Of a DNA stretch of 64,000 bases, positions 24,780-33,936 are shown one piece after another (positions within the stretch are counted from its first letter, which is position 1; each line of letters starts with the position of its first letter). The notes beneath the pieces were generated by a model. The model had not been told where the DNA came from. It searched no databases and saw only the letters and a list, made by a program, of their open reading frames with translations. Source of the DNA: Brachybacterium phenoliresistens (GTDB lineage Bacteria; Actinomycetota; Actinomycetes; Actinomycetales; Dermabacteraceae); the NCBI RefSeq assembly GCF_000576425.1, contig NZ_KK069990.1, positions 124,001 to 188,000 on the forward strand, given 5' to 3'. The position numbers and the translations under genes are program-made.

Positions 24780-26113
24780 TCAGGACCGCGAGGACGCCTG
24801 CGCGATCTCGCGGGCGGCGGCCCGGTCGATCTTACCGATGCCCCGCAGCGGGAGCTCCGGGACCAGGTGCACCGTCTTGGGCACGGCATGGGCGGGCAGC
24901 GGACCCCCGCGCAGCACGGCGCGGATCCGGGCGGGCAGGGCGGCCGGATCGCCCTCGGCGCCCGCGGGGACGACGAGCGCCTCCAGTCGCTGCCCCCATT
25001 CGGGATCCTCCACGCCCACCACGACCACCGCGCGCACGAGCGGCGCGAGCTCGGGGTCGCGGAGCACGACGGACTCGACGTCCTGCGGCAGCACCTTGCG
25101 GCCCCCGGTGATGATGACGTCGTCGGCCCGCCCCAGGATGCGCAGGCGGCTGCCGTCGAGGCGGGCGAGGTCGCTCGTGGTGAGCACGCGGCGCGCCGGC
25201 AGGGGCTCCGCGGACGCGGCGGACTCCTCGGGAGCCGCCGGGCGGGCAGGGGCGTCCTCGTGGAGGACGCCGGCCCCGTCGCCCGTGCCGTCCGGGCGCA
25301 GGTAGCCCAGGGCCAGCATCGGCCCCCGGATCCGGAGGCGGCCGGTGCCGTCGTCGGCGAGGGAGAGCTCGACCCCCGGCAGCGGCACGCCGTCGTACAC
25401 GCAGCCCCCGGCCGTCTCGGAGGAGCCGTAGGTGGTGCGCACCGCCACCCCGGCCTCCCGGGCGGCGGCGAGCAGGGACGGGGCGGTCGCGGCGCCGCCG
25501 ACCAGCACCGCGGCGAAGCGGGACAGCAGCGCGGTGGCACGGTCGTCGGCGAGGACCCGTCCCAGCTGGGTGGGCACCAGCGAGGTGAGGGCCGGCAGGC
25601 CGGCCTCCTCGGCCTGCGCGAGCGCGGGCGCGGCGAGCCGCGCGAACAGCTCCGCGTCGAAGCCGGCGGACAGATCCGGCAGCGGCTGCGGCAGGGCGGG
25701 CCGGTCCAGGCCGTGCAGCCGTCGGGTCCGATGCGCCCGGGCGATCACCTGCACGCCCGCGATGTGGGTGGGCGGCAGCAGCGGCAGCCAGAAGCCGTGG
25801 CCGTGCGCCTCGGCCGCGGCCGGAGGCGCCGCGGTCGCGCCGAGCAGCGCGGCGGTCGCATCCTGGGAGGCGAGCAGGGCCCGGCGGCTCAGGGCCACCG
25901 CCTTGGCCGTGCCGGTCGACCCGGAGGTGGGCACCACCAGGGCCGTCTCCTCGAAGCCTTCCGGCAGCCGTGCGGGCGGGGCGAAGGGACCCAGCCACAG
26001 CCGGGCCGAGCCGTCCATCACGGCGCCGATGGCGCGCACATGCTCGGCGAGGGATGCCGCGGTGCCGTCCCACGGGGCGGGCCGCAGCCAGGCGGCAGGG
26101 GTCGCGGCGCCGC

Positions 26114-26117
<4 letters not shown>
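24780..26117 (-). CDS. menE: o-Succinylbenzoate-CoA ligase
   Basis: A 445-residue ANL-superfamily adenylating enzyme. The ATP loop is LVVPTSGSTGTAKAVALS near residues 82-98, the A5 region reads RTTYGSSETAGGCVYDG, A7 is TSDLARLDGSRLRILGR, and the A10 region GIGKIDRAAARE contains the catalytic Lys. It activates o-succinylbenzoate to its CoA thioester for MenB. It is shorter than many acyl-CoA ligases and contains a Ala/Pro-rich stretch near residue 285. Its ATG overlaps the menB stop (ATGA), which supports the assignment over other AMP-binding enzymes. Confidence 0.9.
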
Positions 26118-27088
<971 letters not shown>

Positions 27089-27094
27089 GGGCTC

Positions 27095-27100
27095 AGGGTA
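27095..27100 (-). promoter_or_regulatory. -10 hexamer TACCCT, leaderless start of menB
   Basis: Minus-strand TACCCT ends 6 bases before ATG 27088, in the 36-base gap after nadE. Confidence 0.5.
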
Positions 27101-27124
27101 TCGCCGCGCCGCGGAGCGCTCGGA

Positions 27125-27949
27125 TCAGCTCTTCCACCAGGTGTCGAAGATCGTCACGGGCGTGGTCCGCTTGTGGCGGGTGAGGCGGTGGCGGCGCTCG
27201 AGGGAGGCGGCGACCTCCTCGTCGATCTCCTCGCCCTGGAGGTAGGCGTCGATGTCGTCGTAGGTGATGCCGAGCTCGTCCTCGTCGGTGCGGCCGGGGA
27301 TGCCGTCGAGCAGATCCGCCGTGGGGACTTTCTTCCACAGGGCCTCGGGGGCGCCGAGGTGCTCGAGCAGGGCGCGCACCTGACCCTTGTCCAGGCCGAA
27401 CAGCGGCAGCACGTCCGCCCCGCCGTCGCCGAACTTGGTGAAGAAGCCGGTGGTGGACTCGGCGGCGTGGTCCGTGCCGAGCACGAGGAGGTTCTGCGCG
27501 CCGGCGAGCGCGTACTGGGCGACCATGCGCATGCGCGCCTTGACGTTGCCCTTGTCGAAGTCGCGGATCTCGGTGCCGGTCGCGGCACGGAACTGCTCGG
27601 CCAGGGCGTCGGTGGCGGGGGCGATGTCGAAGGTGACCTCGCGCTTGGCGGCCACGAAGTCCATGGCGGCCTGGGCGTCGGCCTCGTCGTGCTGGATGGC
27701 GTAGGGCAGGCGCACGGCGATGAACTGCTTGTCCACGCCCTCGGCGGCCAGGCGCTCGACGGCCAGCTGCGCGAGCCGACCCGCGAGGGTCGAGTCGACG
27801 CCGCCGGAGATGCCGAGGACGAAGCCGCCGCATCCGGTGGCCTGCAGGTACTGGACGAGGAAGTCGACGCGGTCGCGGACCTCCTGCTCCGGGTCGATGA
27901 CGGGCTTGACGCCCATCTCCTCGATGATGGACTGCTGGATCTCGCGCAT
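27125..27949 (-). CDS. nadE: NAD synthetase, ammonia-dependent type
   Basis: A 274-residue NadE that amidates nicotinic acid adenine dinucleotide to NAD. The PP-loop is LGISGGVDSTLAGRL near residue 48, and later GTDHAAESTTGFFTKFGDGGAD and LDKGQVRALLEHL match the short E. coli-type enzyme. There is no N-terminal glutaminase domain, so free ammonia should be the donor. It is divergent from menC, each with its own leaderless-type -10 in the 118-base gap, and lies upstream of menB on the same strand. Confidence 0.94.
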   Translation of the reverse strand: MREIQQSIIEEMGVKPVIDPEQEVRDRVDFLVQYLQATGCGGFVLGISGGVDSTLAGRLAQLAVERLAAEGVDKQFIAVRLPYAIQHDEADAQAAMDFVAAKREVTFDIAPATDALAEQFRAATGTEIRDFDKGNVKARMRMVAQYALAGAQNLLVLGTDHAAESTTGFFTKFGDGGADVLPLFGLDKGQVRALLEHLGAPEALWKKVPTADLLDGIPGRTDEDELGITYDDIDAYLQGEEIDEEVAASLERRHRLTRHKRTTPVTIFDTWWKS

Positions 27950-27955
27950 GCGCCC

Positions 27956-27961
27956 AGACTA
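27956..27961 (-). promoter_or_regulatory. -10 hexamer TAGTCT, leaderless start of nadE
   Basis: Minus-strand TAGTCT ends 6 bases before ATG 27949. Confidence 0.5.
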
Positions 27962-28055
27962 CGTCCCCTCCCCGGCACCGGGGAGGACCTGCCGGCGTCC
28001 CCGGGCGTCGTGACCTCTCCGTGCCCTCTCCCGGCGGCGGCCGGCGGGCCGGCCG

Positions 28056-28061
28056 TAGGGT
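28056..28061 (+). promoter_or_regulatory. -10 hexamer TAGGGT, leaderless start of menC
   Basis: TAGGGT ends 6 bases before GTG 28068. The same hexamer and spacing precede the DUF3017 gene at 45395. Confidence 0.5.
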
Positions 28062-28067
28062 GGCGTC

Positions 28068-29186
28068 GTGACCGACCCCGCCCCTGATCGCGACCCTTCC
28101 GCCCCGTGTCCCGCTCCCGCTCCCGGTGCCGTCCCAGCCCCCGGCCCCGGCGCTGCGGCCGATGCCGCCCCCGCTCCCGCCCCGGACCCGGAGGCCTCGC
28201 GGCTGCGCGTCCCCGCGGCCCTGCGCGCGCTCGGGATCGACGGGGCGGCGGCCTGGTCGATCCCCATGACCACGCGGTTCCGGCGCATCACGGTGCGCGA
28301 GGGAGTGCTGCTGCACGGACCGGCCGGGTGGGCGGAGTTCTCCCCCTTCGCCGACTACGACGCCGGCGAGTCCTCGGCGTGGCTGCGCGCGGCCCTCGAG
28401 GACGCCCTCCACGAGCGGCCCGCTCCGCGGCGCGGGCGCGTCCCCGTCAACGCGACCATCCCCGTGGTGGCGCCGGAGCAGGCCCGCCGCATCGCCGCCT
28501 CCCTCGGCGCCCGCACCGCCAAGGTCAAGGTCGCCGATCCCGGGACGAGCCTGGACGCGGACGCCGAGCGGCTGGCCGCCGTCCGCGAGGAGCTCGGCCC
28601 CGACGCCCGGATCCGGATCGACGCCAACGCCGCCTGGACCCTCCCGGAGGCGCTCGCCGCGATCCCCGTCCTGGACCGCGCCGCGGGCGGCCTCGAGTAC
28701 GTCGAGCAGCCCGTCGCCTCGCTCGAGGACATGGCCGCGCTGCGGCGCCGGGTCGGCGTGCCGCTGGCCGCCGACGAGCTGGTGCGCCGGGCGGAGGACC
28801 CCCTGCGCGTGGCCCGCGCCGGCGCCGCGGACCTGCTGGTGATGAAGGTGCAGCCGCTCGGCGGGGTGCGACGCTGCCTGCAGCTGGCGCAGGAGGCCGG
28901 GCTCCCCGTGGTCGTCTCCAGCGCCCTGGAGTCCAGCGTCGGCATCGGGGCCGGGATCGCCCTCGCCGCCGCCCTGCCCGAGCTGCCCTCGGCCTGCGGC
29001 CTGGCGACCGCCTCCCTGCTCACCGGGGACCTCACGGAGCAGACACTGCGCTCCGAGGCCGGCAGCATCCCCGTGACCCGGCCCGCGGTCGACCCGGAGC
29101 TGCTCGCGCGGCACGCGGCATCGGCCGTCCGGGCGCGGTCGTGGCAGCGCCGGCTCGAGGAGTGCACCGCCCGCCTCGCGGCCTGA
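28068..29186 (+). CDS. menC: o-Succinylbenzoate synthase
   Basis: A 372-residue enolase-superfamily enzyme that dehydrates SHCHC to o-succinylbenzoate. The catalytic Lys pair is in RTAKVKVADPG, metal ligands are in RIRIDANAAWTLPEA (Asp), LEYVEQPV (Glu) and PLAADELVRRAED (Asp), and the second Lys is in LLVMKVQPLGG. The first 45 residues are a Pro/Ala-rich tail without family similarity, so an internal start at a later codon is possible, but the GTG at 28068 fits the leaderless -10 well. menD follows 65 bases downstream. Confidence 0.9.
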   Translation: MTDPAPDRDPSAPCPAPAPGAVPAPGPGAAADAAPAPAPDPEASRLRVPAALRALGIDGAAAWSIPMTTRFRRITVREGVLLHGPAGWAEFSPFADYDAGESSAWLRAALEDALHERPAPRRGRVPVNATIPVVAPEQARRIAASLGARTAKVKVADPGTSLDADAERLAAVREELGPDARIRIDANAAWTLPEALAAIPVLDRAAGGLEYVEQPVASLEDMAALRRRVGVPLAADELVRRAEDPLRVARAGAADLLVMKVQPLGGVRRCLQLAQEAGLPVVVSSALESSVGIGAGIALAAALPELPSACGLATASLLTGDLTEQTLRSEAGSIPVTRPAVDPELLARHAASAVRARSWQRRLEECTARLAA

Positions 29187-29238
29187 GCGCCCCACGGGGC
29201 CGGCGCCGCGCGGCCCGAGCACGCCCCGCCGCGCGCAC

Positions 29239-29244
29239 TACGCT
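29239..29244 (+). promoter_or_regulatory. -10 hexamer TACGCT, leaderless start of menD
   Basis: TACGCT ends 7 bases before ATG 29252. Confidence 0.45.
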
Positions 29245-29251
29245 GGCTCCT

Positions 29252-31090
29252 ATGACCTCGCCCTCCGTGCCCCCGCACGCCGTCGACCCCGCGGACGGGG
29301 CCGCTCCGTGGCCCGAGACCTCGATCGATGCTCCCGCCCCCACCGGCTCCGGGGCGGTCGACGAGGCGGTCGCGATCTGGCGGGCGCTGGCGGCCCTGGG
29401 GGTGCGCGAAGCGGTGCTCGCCCCGGGGTCGCGGTCCGCGCCCCTGGTCCACGGGCTCGCCGACCCGCAGGTGCAGGCGCGGATCCGCGCGCACGTCCGC
29501 ATCGACGAGCGGGCGGCGGCCTTCACCGCGCTGGGCATCTCGCGGCAGGATCCCGCGCATCCGGGCGTGGTCGCGACGACCTCGGGGACCGCCACCGCGC
29601 ATCTGCACGCCGCTGTGCTCGAGGCCCACCACTCCCGGGTGCCGCTGATCGTGCTGACCGCGGACCGGCCGGCCGAGCTGCGCGACACCGGGGCGAACCA
29701 GACCACCCGGCAGGCGGGCCTGTACGGCGAGGCGGTGCGCTGGTCGGCGGACCTTCCTGCCCCGACCCGGGAGGCGGCCACCGCCGTCGAGCTGCGCACC
29801 GCCGTGAGCACCCTCGCCCGGGCGGTCGCGATCGCCACCGGCGCGGACCCGGGGCCGGTGCACGTGAACCTCGGCCTGCGCGACCCCCTCGTCCCGCGCG
29901 GCGGCTCCGTGCCCGGCGCCGCCGGCTCCTCCGCCGCCGCCCCTGCCGCCGCCGCCCCTGCCGCCGCCCCTGCCACCGACGCAGCCCCTGCCGTCGGCCC
30001 GATCGACGGGGCCCGCGAGCGCATCGTCCTCACCCGCAGGGCTCCGGCCGCCCCGCCCCGTCCGGAGACGGTCGAGCTCGCCGAGCGCGCCGTGGTCGTC
30101 GCCGGGGACGGCGCCGGCGGGGCGGCCCTCGAGCTCGCCGGCCGCCATCGGCTCCCGCTGCTGGCCGAGCCCAGCTCCGGCGCCCGCTCCGGCGACTGCG
30201 CGATCCCCGGCTACCCGCGGCTGCTGGCCGAGGCCATGGCCGAGCCGGACCATCCGCTGCGGCCGCGGCAGGCGATCGTGCTGGGGCATCCCACGCTGTC
30301 CCGGCCCGTCCTCGGCGCCCTGCTGGGCGCCGCGGACGTCGACGTCCTGGTCGTGGATCCCACCGACCGCTGGGCCGATGCCGCCCGCCGCGCCCGCCGG
30401 GTCGTGCCGGCGGTGCAGGCCCGGGACCCGCATCCCGAGGGCCGTGAGACCTACCTCTCCACCTGGCAGGAGGCATCGGCCGCCTCCGCCGCCCCCGCCG
30501 TGGAGCTGCCCTGGCAGGTGCGGGCGGCGCTCGCCGTCTGGGAGGCGACGGGGCCGCAGGATGTGCTGGTGCTGGGCTCCTCGAGCCTGGTGCGCGACCT
30601 CGAGCAGCACGCCGGGCCGATGCGCGGCACCGTCGTGGCCAACCGCGGTCTCGCCGGGATCGACGGGATGATCTCCACCGCCACCGGGTACGCCCTCGCG
30701 CGCCGCGGCGCCCCGGGCCGGGTGCGCGCGCTGATGGGCGACCTCACCGCCCTGCACGACCTGACCGGGCTGGTCATCGGCCCCGATGAGGCCGTACCGG
30801 ATCTCGACGTGGTGGTCGTCGACGACGGCGGCGGGCGGATCTTCACCGGTCTCGAGCACGCCGCCGCCCCCGCGGACCTGATGCGACGGTTCTTCACCAC
30901 CCCCCATGGCACGGACATCGCCGCCGCCGCCCGGGCCCTCGGGGTCACGGCCCGCACCGTCGCGGCCTCGGAGCTGCCCGCGCTGCTGACCGCCCCGGCG
31001 CCGGCCGGGGCGTCGACGGGACGGAGGGTGCTGGTCGCACAGCAGAGCCACAGCTGCGTCGAAGGGGACGCTGGGGTTGCGATGGTGTGA
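29252..31090 (+). CDS. menD: SEPHCHC synthase (2-oxoglutarate decarboxylase type)
   Basis: A 612-residue thiamine-diphosphate enzyme that joins isochorismate and 2-oxoglutarate. The N-terminal domain has VREAVLAPGSRSAPL and the activating Glu in RIDERAAAFTALGIS; PLIVLTADRPAELRDTGANQTT and GPVHVNLGLRDPL are MenD signatures. The C-terminal cofactor motif is MGDLTALHDLTGL. An Ala/Pro-rich insert of about 28 residues (about 224-252) sits between the first and middle domains and varies in the DNA as near repeats of GCCGCCCCTGCC. It ends overlapping the htrA start. Confidence 0.94.
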   Translation: MTSPSVPPHAVDPADGAAPWPETSIDAPAPTGSGAVDEAVAIWRALAALGVREAVLAPGSRSAPLVHGLADPQVQARIRAHVRIDERAAAFTALGISRQDPAHPGVVATTSGTATAHLHAAVLEAHHSRVPLIVLTADRPAELRDTGANQTTRQAGLYGEAVRWSADLPAPTREAATAVELRTAVSTLARAVAIATGADPGPVHVNLGLRDPLVPRGGSVPGAAGSSAAAPAAAAPAAAPATDAAPAVGPIDGARERIVLTRRAPAAPPRPETVELAERAVVVAGDGAGGAALELAGRHRLPLLAEPSSGARSGDCAIPGYPRLLAEAMAEPDHPLRPRQAIVLGHPTLSRPVLGALLGAADVDVLVVDPTDRWADAARRARRVVPAVQARDPHPEGRETYLSTWQEASAASAAPAVELPWQVRAALAVWEATGPQDVLVLGSSSLVRDLEQHAGPMRGTVVANRGLAGIDGMISTATGYALARRGAPGRVRALMGDLTALHDLTGLVIGPDEAVPDLDVVVVDDGGGRIFTGLEHAAAPADLMRRFFTTPHGTDIAAAARALGVTARTVAASELPALLTAPAPAGASTGRRVLVAQQSHSCVEGDAGVAMV

Positions 31091-32439
31091 TGCCAGGCAT
31101 GTGGAACTGGGACGAGAACCCGAACACGCAGGGACAGCGCTCCGCGGACGACGACCGGGCCCCCGGCGCCGACGCGCCGCACAGCACCGCCGCACCGTCG
31201 CGGTACGGCCCGGACGCGCCGCTCGGGGCCGAGGGACCGCACGGCCTCGGCCCGCAGCCGGAGCTCGCGCCGTCGGCCGCGGCGCCGCCGGCTCGACGCG
31301 GCCCCACGTGGGGCGGCGTGGTCGGGCTCGTGCTCGCCGGCGCCGTGCTCAGCTCCGGGGCGACGCTCGGCGGCGTGGTCGCCTACGACACCCTCCTCTC
31401 TCCCTCGCTCGCCGGACCGAGCGCCTCCGCGCCGTCGACCGCCGCCGCGACCGAGCAGGCCACGACCTCCGTGCCCGTGTCCAGCACCTCGGGCGGCCCG
31501 GATTGGGAGAGCGTCGCCTCCGCGGTCTCGCCCAGCACCGTGGCGATCCAGGTGAGCACGGGCTCGGGAACCGCCGAGGGCACCGGGGTGATCTACTCCG
31601 TGGACGGCACGATCATCACCAACAACCACGTCGTCGCCGGCGCCGGGCAGATCCTGGTCAGCCTCACCGACGGCCGCATCCTCACCGCGAGCGTGGTGGG
31701 CACCGACCCGTCCACGGACATCGCCGTGATCCGGCTGGACTCCCCGCCCGAGGGCCTGCAGCCCGCCCAGCTCGGCGACTCCGACGGCGTCGTGGTCGGC
31801 CAGGCGGTGATGGCCGTCGGCACGCCGCTGGGCCTCGAGAACACGGTGACCACCGGCATCATCTCGGCGGTGGACCGGCCGGTGACCACCACCAGCGAGT
31901 CCGGCGGGGATCCTCAGCAGCCGGAGGCCGATGCCGCCTACACCTCCGCCCTGCAGACCGACGCCGCCATCAACCCCGGCAACTCGGGCGGCCCCCTGGT
32001 GGACGCCCAGGGCCAGGTGATCGGGATCAACTCCTCGATCGCAGGGCTGGCGACGGACGAGTCCGGCACGGCCGGGAGCATCGGACTGGGCTTCGCGATC
32101 CCGTCGAACACGGTGCGCCTGATCGCCGACCAGCTCATCGACTCCGGCACCGCCCGGCACGCCTTCCTCGGCGTCTCCGCCCGGGACGGCTCCGCGACCA
32201 CCGGGGACGTCACCTCCACCGGGGCGGAGATCGTCGGGATCGAGCGCGGCTCGGCGGCGCAGGAGGCCGGGCTGCGCGAGGGGGATCTCATCACCGAGGC
32301 CGACGGCGTGCCCATCACCGGCGCCGCCGCCCTGACCGGCGTGGTGCGCGGCCTCGAGGTCGGCTCCACGCACACGGTGCGCTTCCTCCGCGACGGCGAG
32401 GAGCGGGAGGTCCAGGTCACCCTGACCGCCGCGGACTGA
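31090..32439 (+). CDS. HtrA/DegP-like membrane serine protease
   Basis: A 449-residue trypsin-fold quality-control protease. A Pro/Asp-rich cytoplasmic N-terminus (1-70) leads to a single membrane anchor (GGVVGLVLAGAVLSSGATLG). The catalytic triad is His180 (ITNNHVVAGA), Asp210 (DPSTDIAVIRL) and Ser299 (INPGNSGGPLVD), and a C-terminal PDZ domain follows (about 355-445; IVGIERGSAAQEAGLREGDLI). It should act outside the membrane on misfolded proteins. ATG 31090 overlaps the menD stop by one base (TGATG); the GTG at 31087 is an equally placed alternative. Coupling to menD is probably only transcriptional convenience. Confidence 0.9.
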   Translation: MPGMWNWDENPNTQGQRSADDDRAPGADAPHSTAAPSRYGPDAPLGAEGPHGLGPQPELAPSAAAPPARRGPTWGGVVGLVLAGAVLSSGATLGGVVAYDTLLSPSLAGPSASAPSTAAATEQATTSVPVSSTSGGPDWESVASAVSPSTVAIQVSTGSGTAEGTGVIYSVDGTIITNNHVVAGAGQILVSLTDGRILTASVVGTDPSTDIAVIRLDSPPEGLQPAQLGDSDGVVVGQAVMAVGTPLGLENTVTTGIISAVDRPVTTTSESGGDPQQPEADAAYTSALQTDAAINPGNSGGPLVDAQGQVIGINSSIAGLATDESGTAGSIGLGFAIPSNTVRLIADQLIDSGTARHAFLGVSARDGSATTGDVTSTGAEIVGIERGSAAQEAGLREGDLITEADGVPITGAAALTGVVRGLEVGSTHTVRFLRDGEEREVQVTLTAAD

Positions 32440-32466
32440 CCGGGACGCGCGCCGCTGCTGCGGGGC

Positions 32467-33765
32467 TCAGGCTCCGCGCAGCGCGGAGAGCATCGGCCGG
32501 TACTTGGCGAGCACCTCCGCGTGCTCGGTGACGGGATCCGATGCGGCGACCAGCCCGCCGCCGGCCTGCAGGCGCACGGTGCGCTCGTCGACGAGGTGCG
32601 CCATGCGTAGGGCGATCGCCCACTGGCCGTCGCCGGCGGCATCCATCCATCCCACGGGGGAGGCGTAGCCGCCGCGGTCGCGCGGCTCGAGCTGGCCGAT
32701 GATCCGATCGGCCGCCTCCCGCGGGGTGCCGGAGACCGCGGCGGAGGGGTGCAGCCGGGCGGCCACGTCCAGGCTCGTCACGTTCTCGCGCAGGCGCGCG
32801 GAGACGTCGGAGGCGAGATGCTCGATGCCGGGCAGGCGCAGCACGAACGGCTCGGGGGAGGCGGCGACGTCCTCGGCGAGGCCCGCGAGGCGCTCGGTGA
32901 CGGAGTCGATCGCGAAGCGGTGCTCCTCGCGCTCCTTGGCGTCGGAGCGGAAGGCGCGACGGTCCTGCTCGGCGAGCTCCTCGCCGTCGGCGACGGGACG
33001 GGACCCGGCCAGGACCCGGCTGAAGACCCGTCCCCCCTCGGTCTGCGCGAGCATCTCGGGGCTCGCGCCGATCACATCGCCCACCCGGTAGACCCAGGTC
33101 GAGGGATAGCGCCGGGTGAGGCGCCGCAGCAGCACCGCGGGCTCCAGCGGCACGTCCGCGGTGGCGGTGGAGGACTCCGACAGGACGATCTTCCCGGCGT
33201 CCCCGGCGCGGATGTGCGCGACGGCCCGTGCCACGAGCCCCTGGTAGTCGTCGGGGGCGTGGTCGGGGTCCAGGTCGATGCGCGCTCGCGGGCCGTCGGG
33301 GACGGCGGAGAACAGCTCGCGCCAGTCACGGGCCGGCGGCAGCGCGGGCGGGGCGTCGGGGTGGCGCGAGGCTGCGATCAGCGTGAGGAACGCCTCCCCG
33401 TCCACGCTGCCCAGCACCGCGGCGGGGATGGTCAGCGTCGAGGGCCGCGGGGAGGAGTCGGCGTAGGAGAAGGTGCCGAAGGACACCAGACCGCTGCCGC
33501 GCACCGACACCTCGTCGTCGACCACGGCCCGGTCGGCCAGCGCGCGGAAGGCCGCGCCGGCATCGGCGAAGCGTCCCGGCCCCGAGGCGACGATCCGCAC
33601 CGCCTCACCCCGGGCGACCATCCCCTGCCCGTGGTGGATCCACGCCGCCGAGGCATCACGGGGCACATGGCCTCCGAGGTCGACGTGCTCCTCGAGACGG
33701 AGGGTGCGCACGGACAGCGTGACCTCGCGCGCCTGGTCGGCGGTGGCGATCTGGATCGTGGACAT
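32467..33765 (-). CDS. menF: Isochorismate synthase
   Basis: A 432-residue chorismate-utilising enzyme that makes isochorismate for MenD. The family motifs are KIVLSESSTATAD, YRVGDVIGASPEML, FSRVLAGSRPVADG, EREEHRFAIDSVTERL, HPSAAVSGTPREAADRII and YASPVGWMDAAGDGQWAIALRMA. No aminotransferase domain or salicylate lyase is near, so menaquinone rather than siderophore supply is the likely role. The start ATG 33765 lies 7 bases after minus-strand CATAAT. It is convergent with htrA, 27 bases apart. Confidence 0.9.
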   Translation of the reverse strand: MSTIQIATADQAREVTLSVRTLRLEEHVDLGGHVPRDASAAWIHHGQGMVARGEAVRIVASGPGRFADAGAAFRALADRAVVDDEVSVRGSGLVSFGTFSYADSSPRPSTLTIPAAVLGSVDGEAFLTLIAASRHPDAPPALPPARDWRELFSAVPDGPRARIDLDPDHAPDDYQGLVARAVAHIRAGDAGKIVLSESSTATADVPLEPAVLLRRLTRRYPSTWVYRVGDVIGASPEMLAQTEGGRVFSRVLAGSRPVADGEELAEQDRRAFRSDAKEREEHRFAIDSVTERLAGLAEDVAASPEPFVLRLPGIEHLASDVSARLRENVTSLDVAARLHPSAAVSGTPREAADRIIGQLEPRDRGGYASPVGWMDAAGDGQWAIALRMAHLVDERTVRLQAGGGLVAASDPVTEHAEVLAKYRPMLSALRGA

Positions 33766-33772
33766 CCTGGCC

Positions 33773-33778
33773 ATTATG
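33773..33778 (-). promoter_or_regulatory. -10 hexamer CATAAT, leaderless start of menF
   Basis: Minus-strand CATAAT ends 7 bases before ATG 33765. Confidence 0.5.
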
Positions 33779-33936
33779 CGCCCGGGAGCTGGGGCCGGGG
33801 CCGTGACGGGGGCGGTCGCGGCGCAGCACACAGACGGACCTCCCAGACCGGGCGCGTCGCGGGTGCGACGATGGGGTCGCTCTCCGGCTGGGCGGTCCAG
33901 GTCCCAGCGCTTCCCACCCCGAGGACGGTCCTTCCC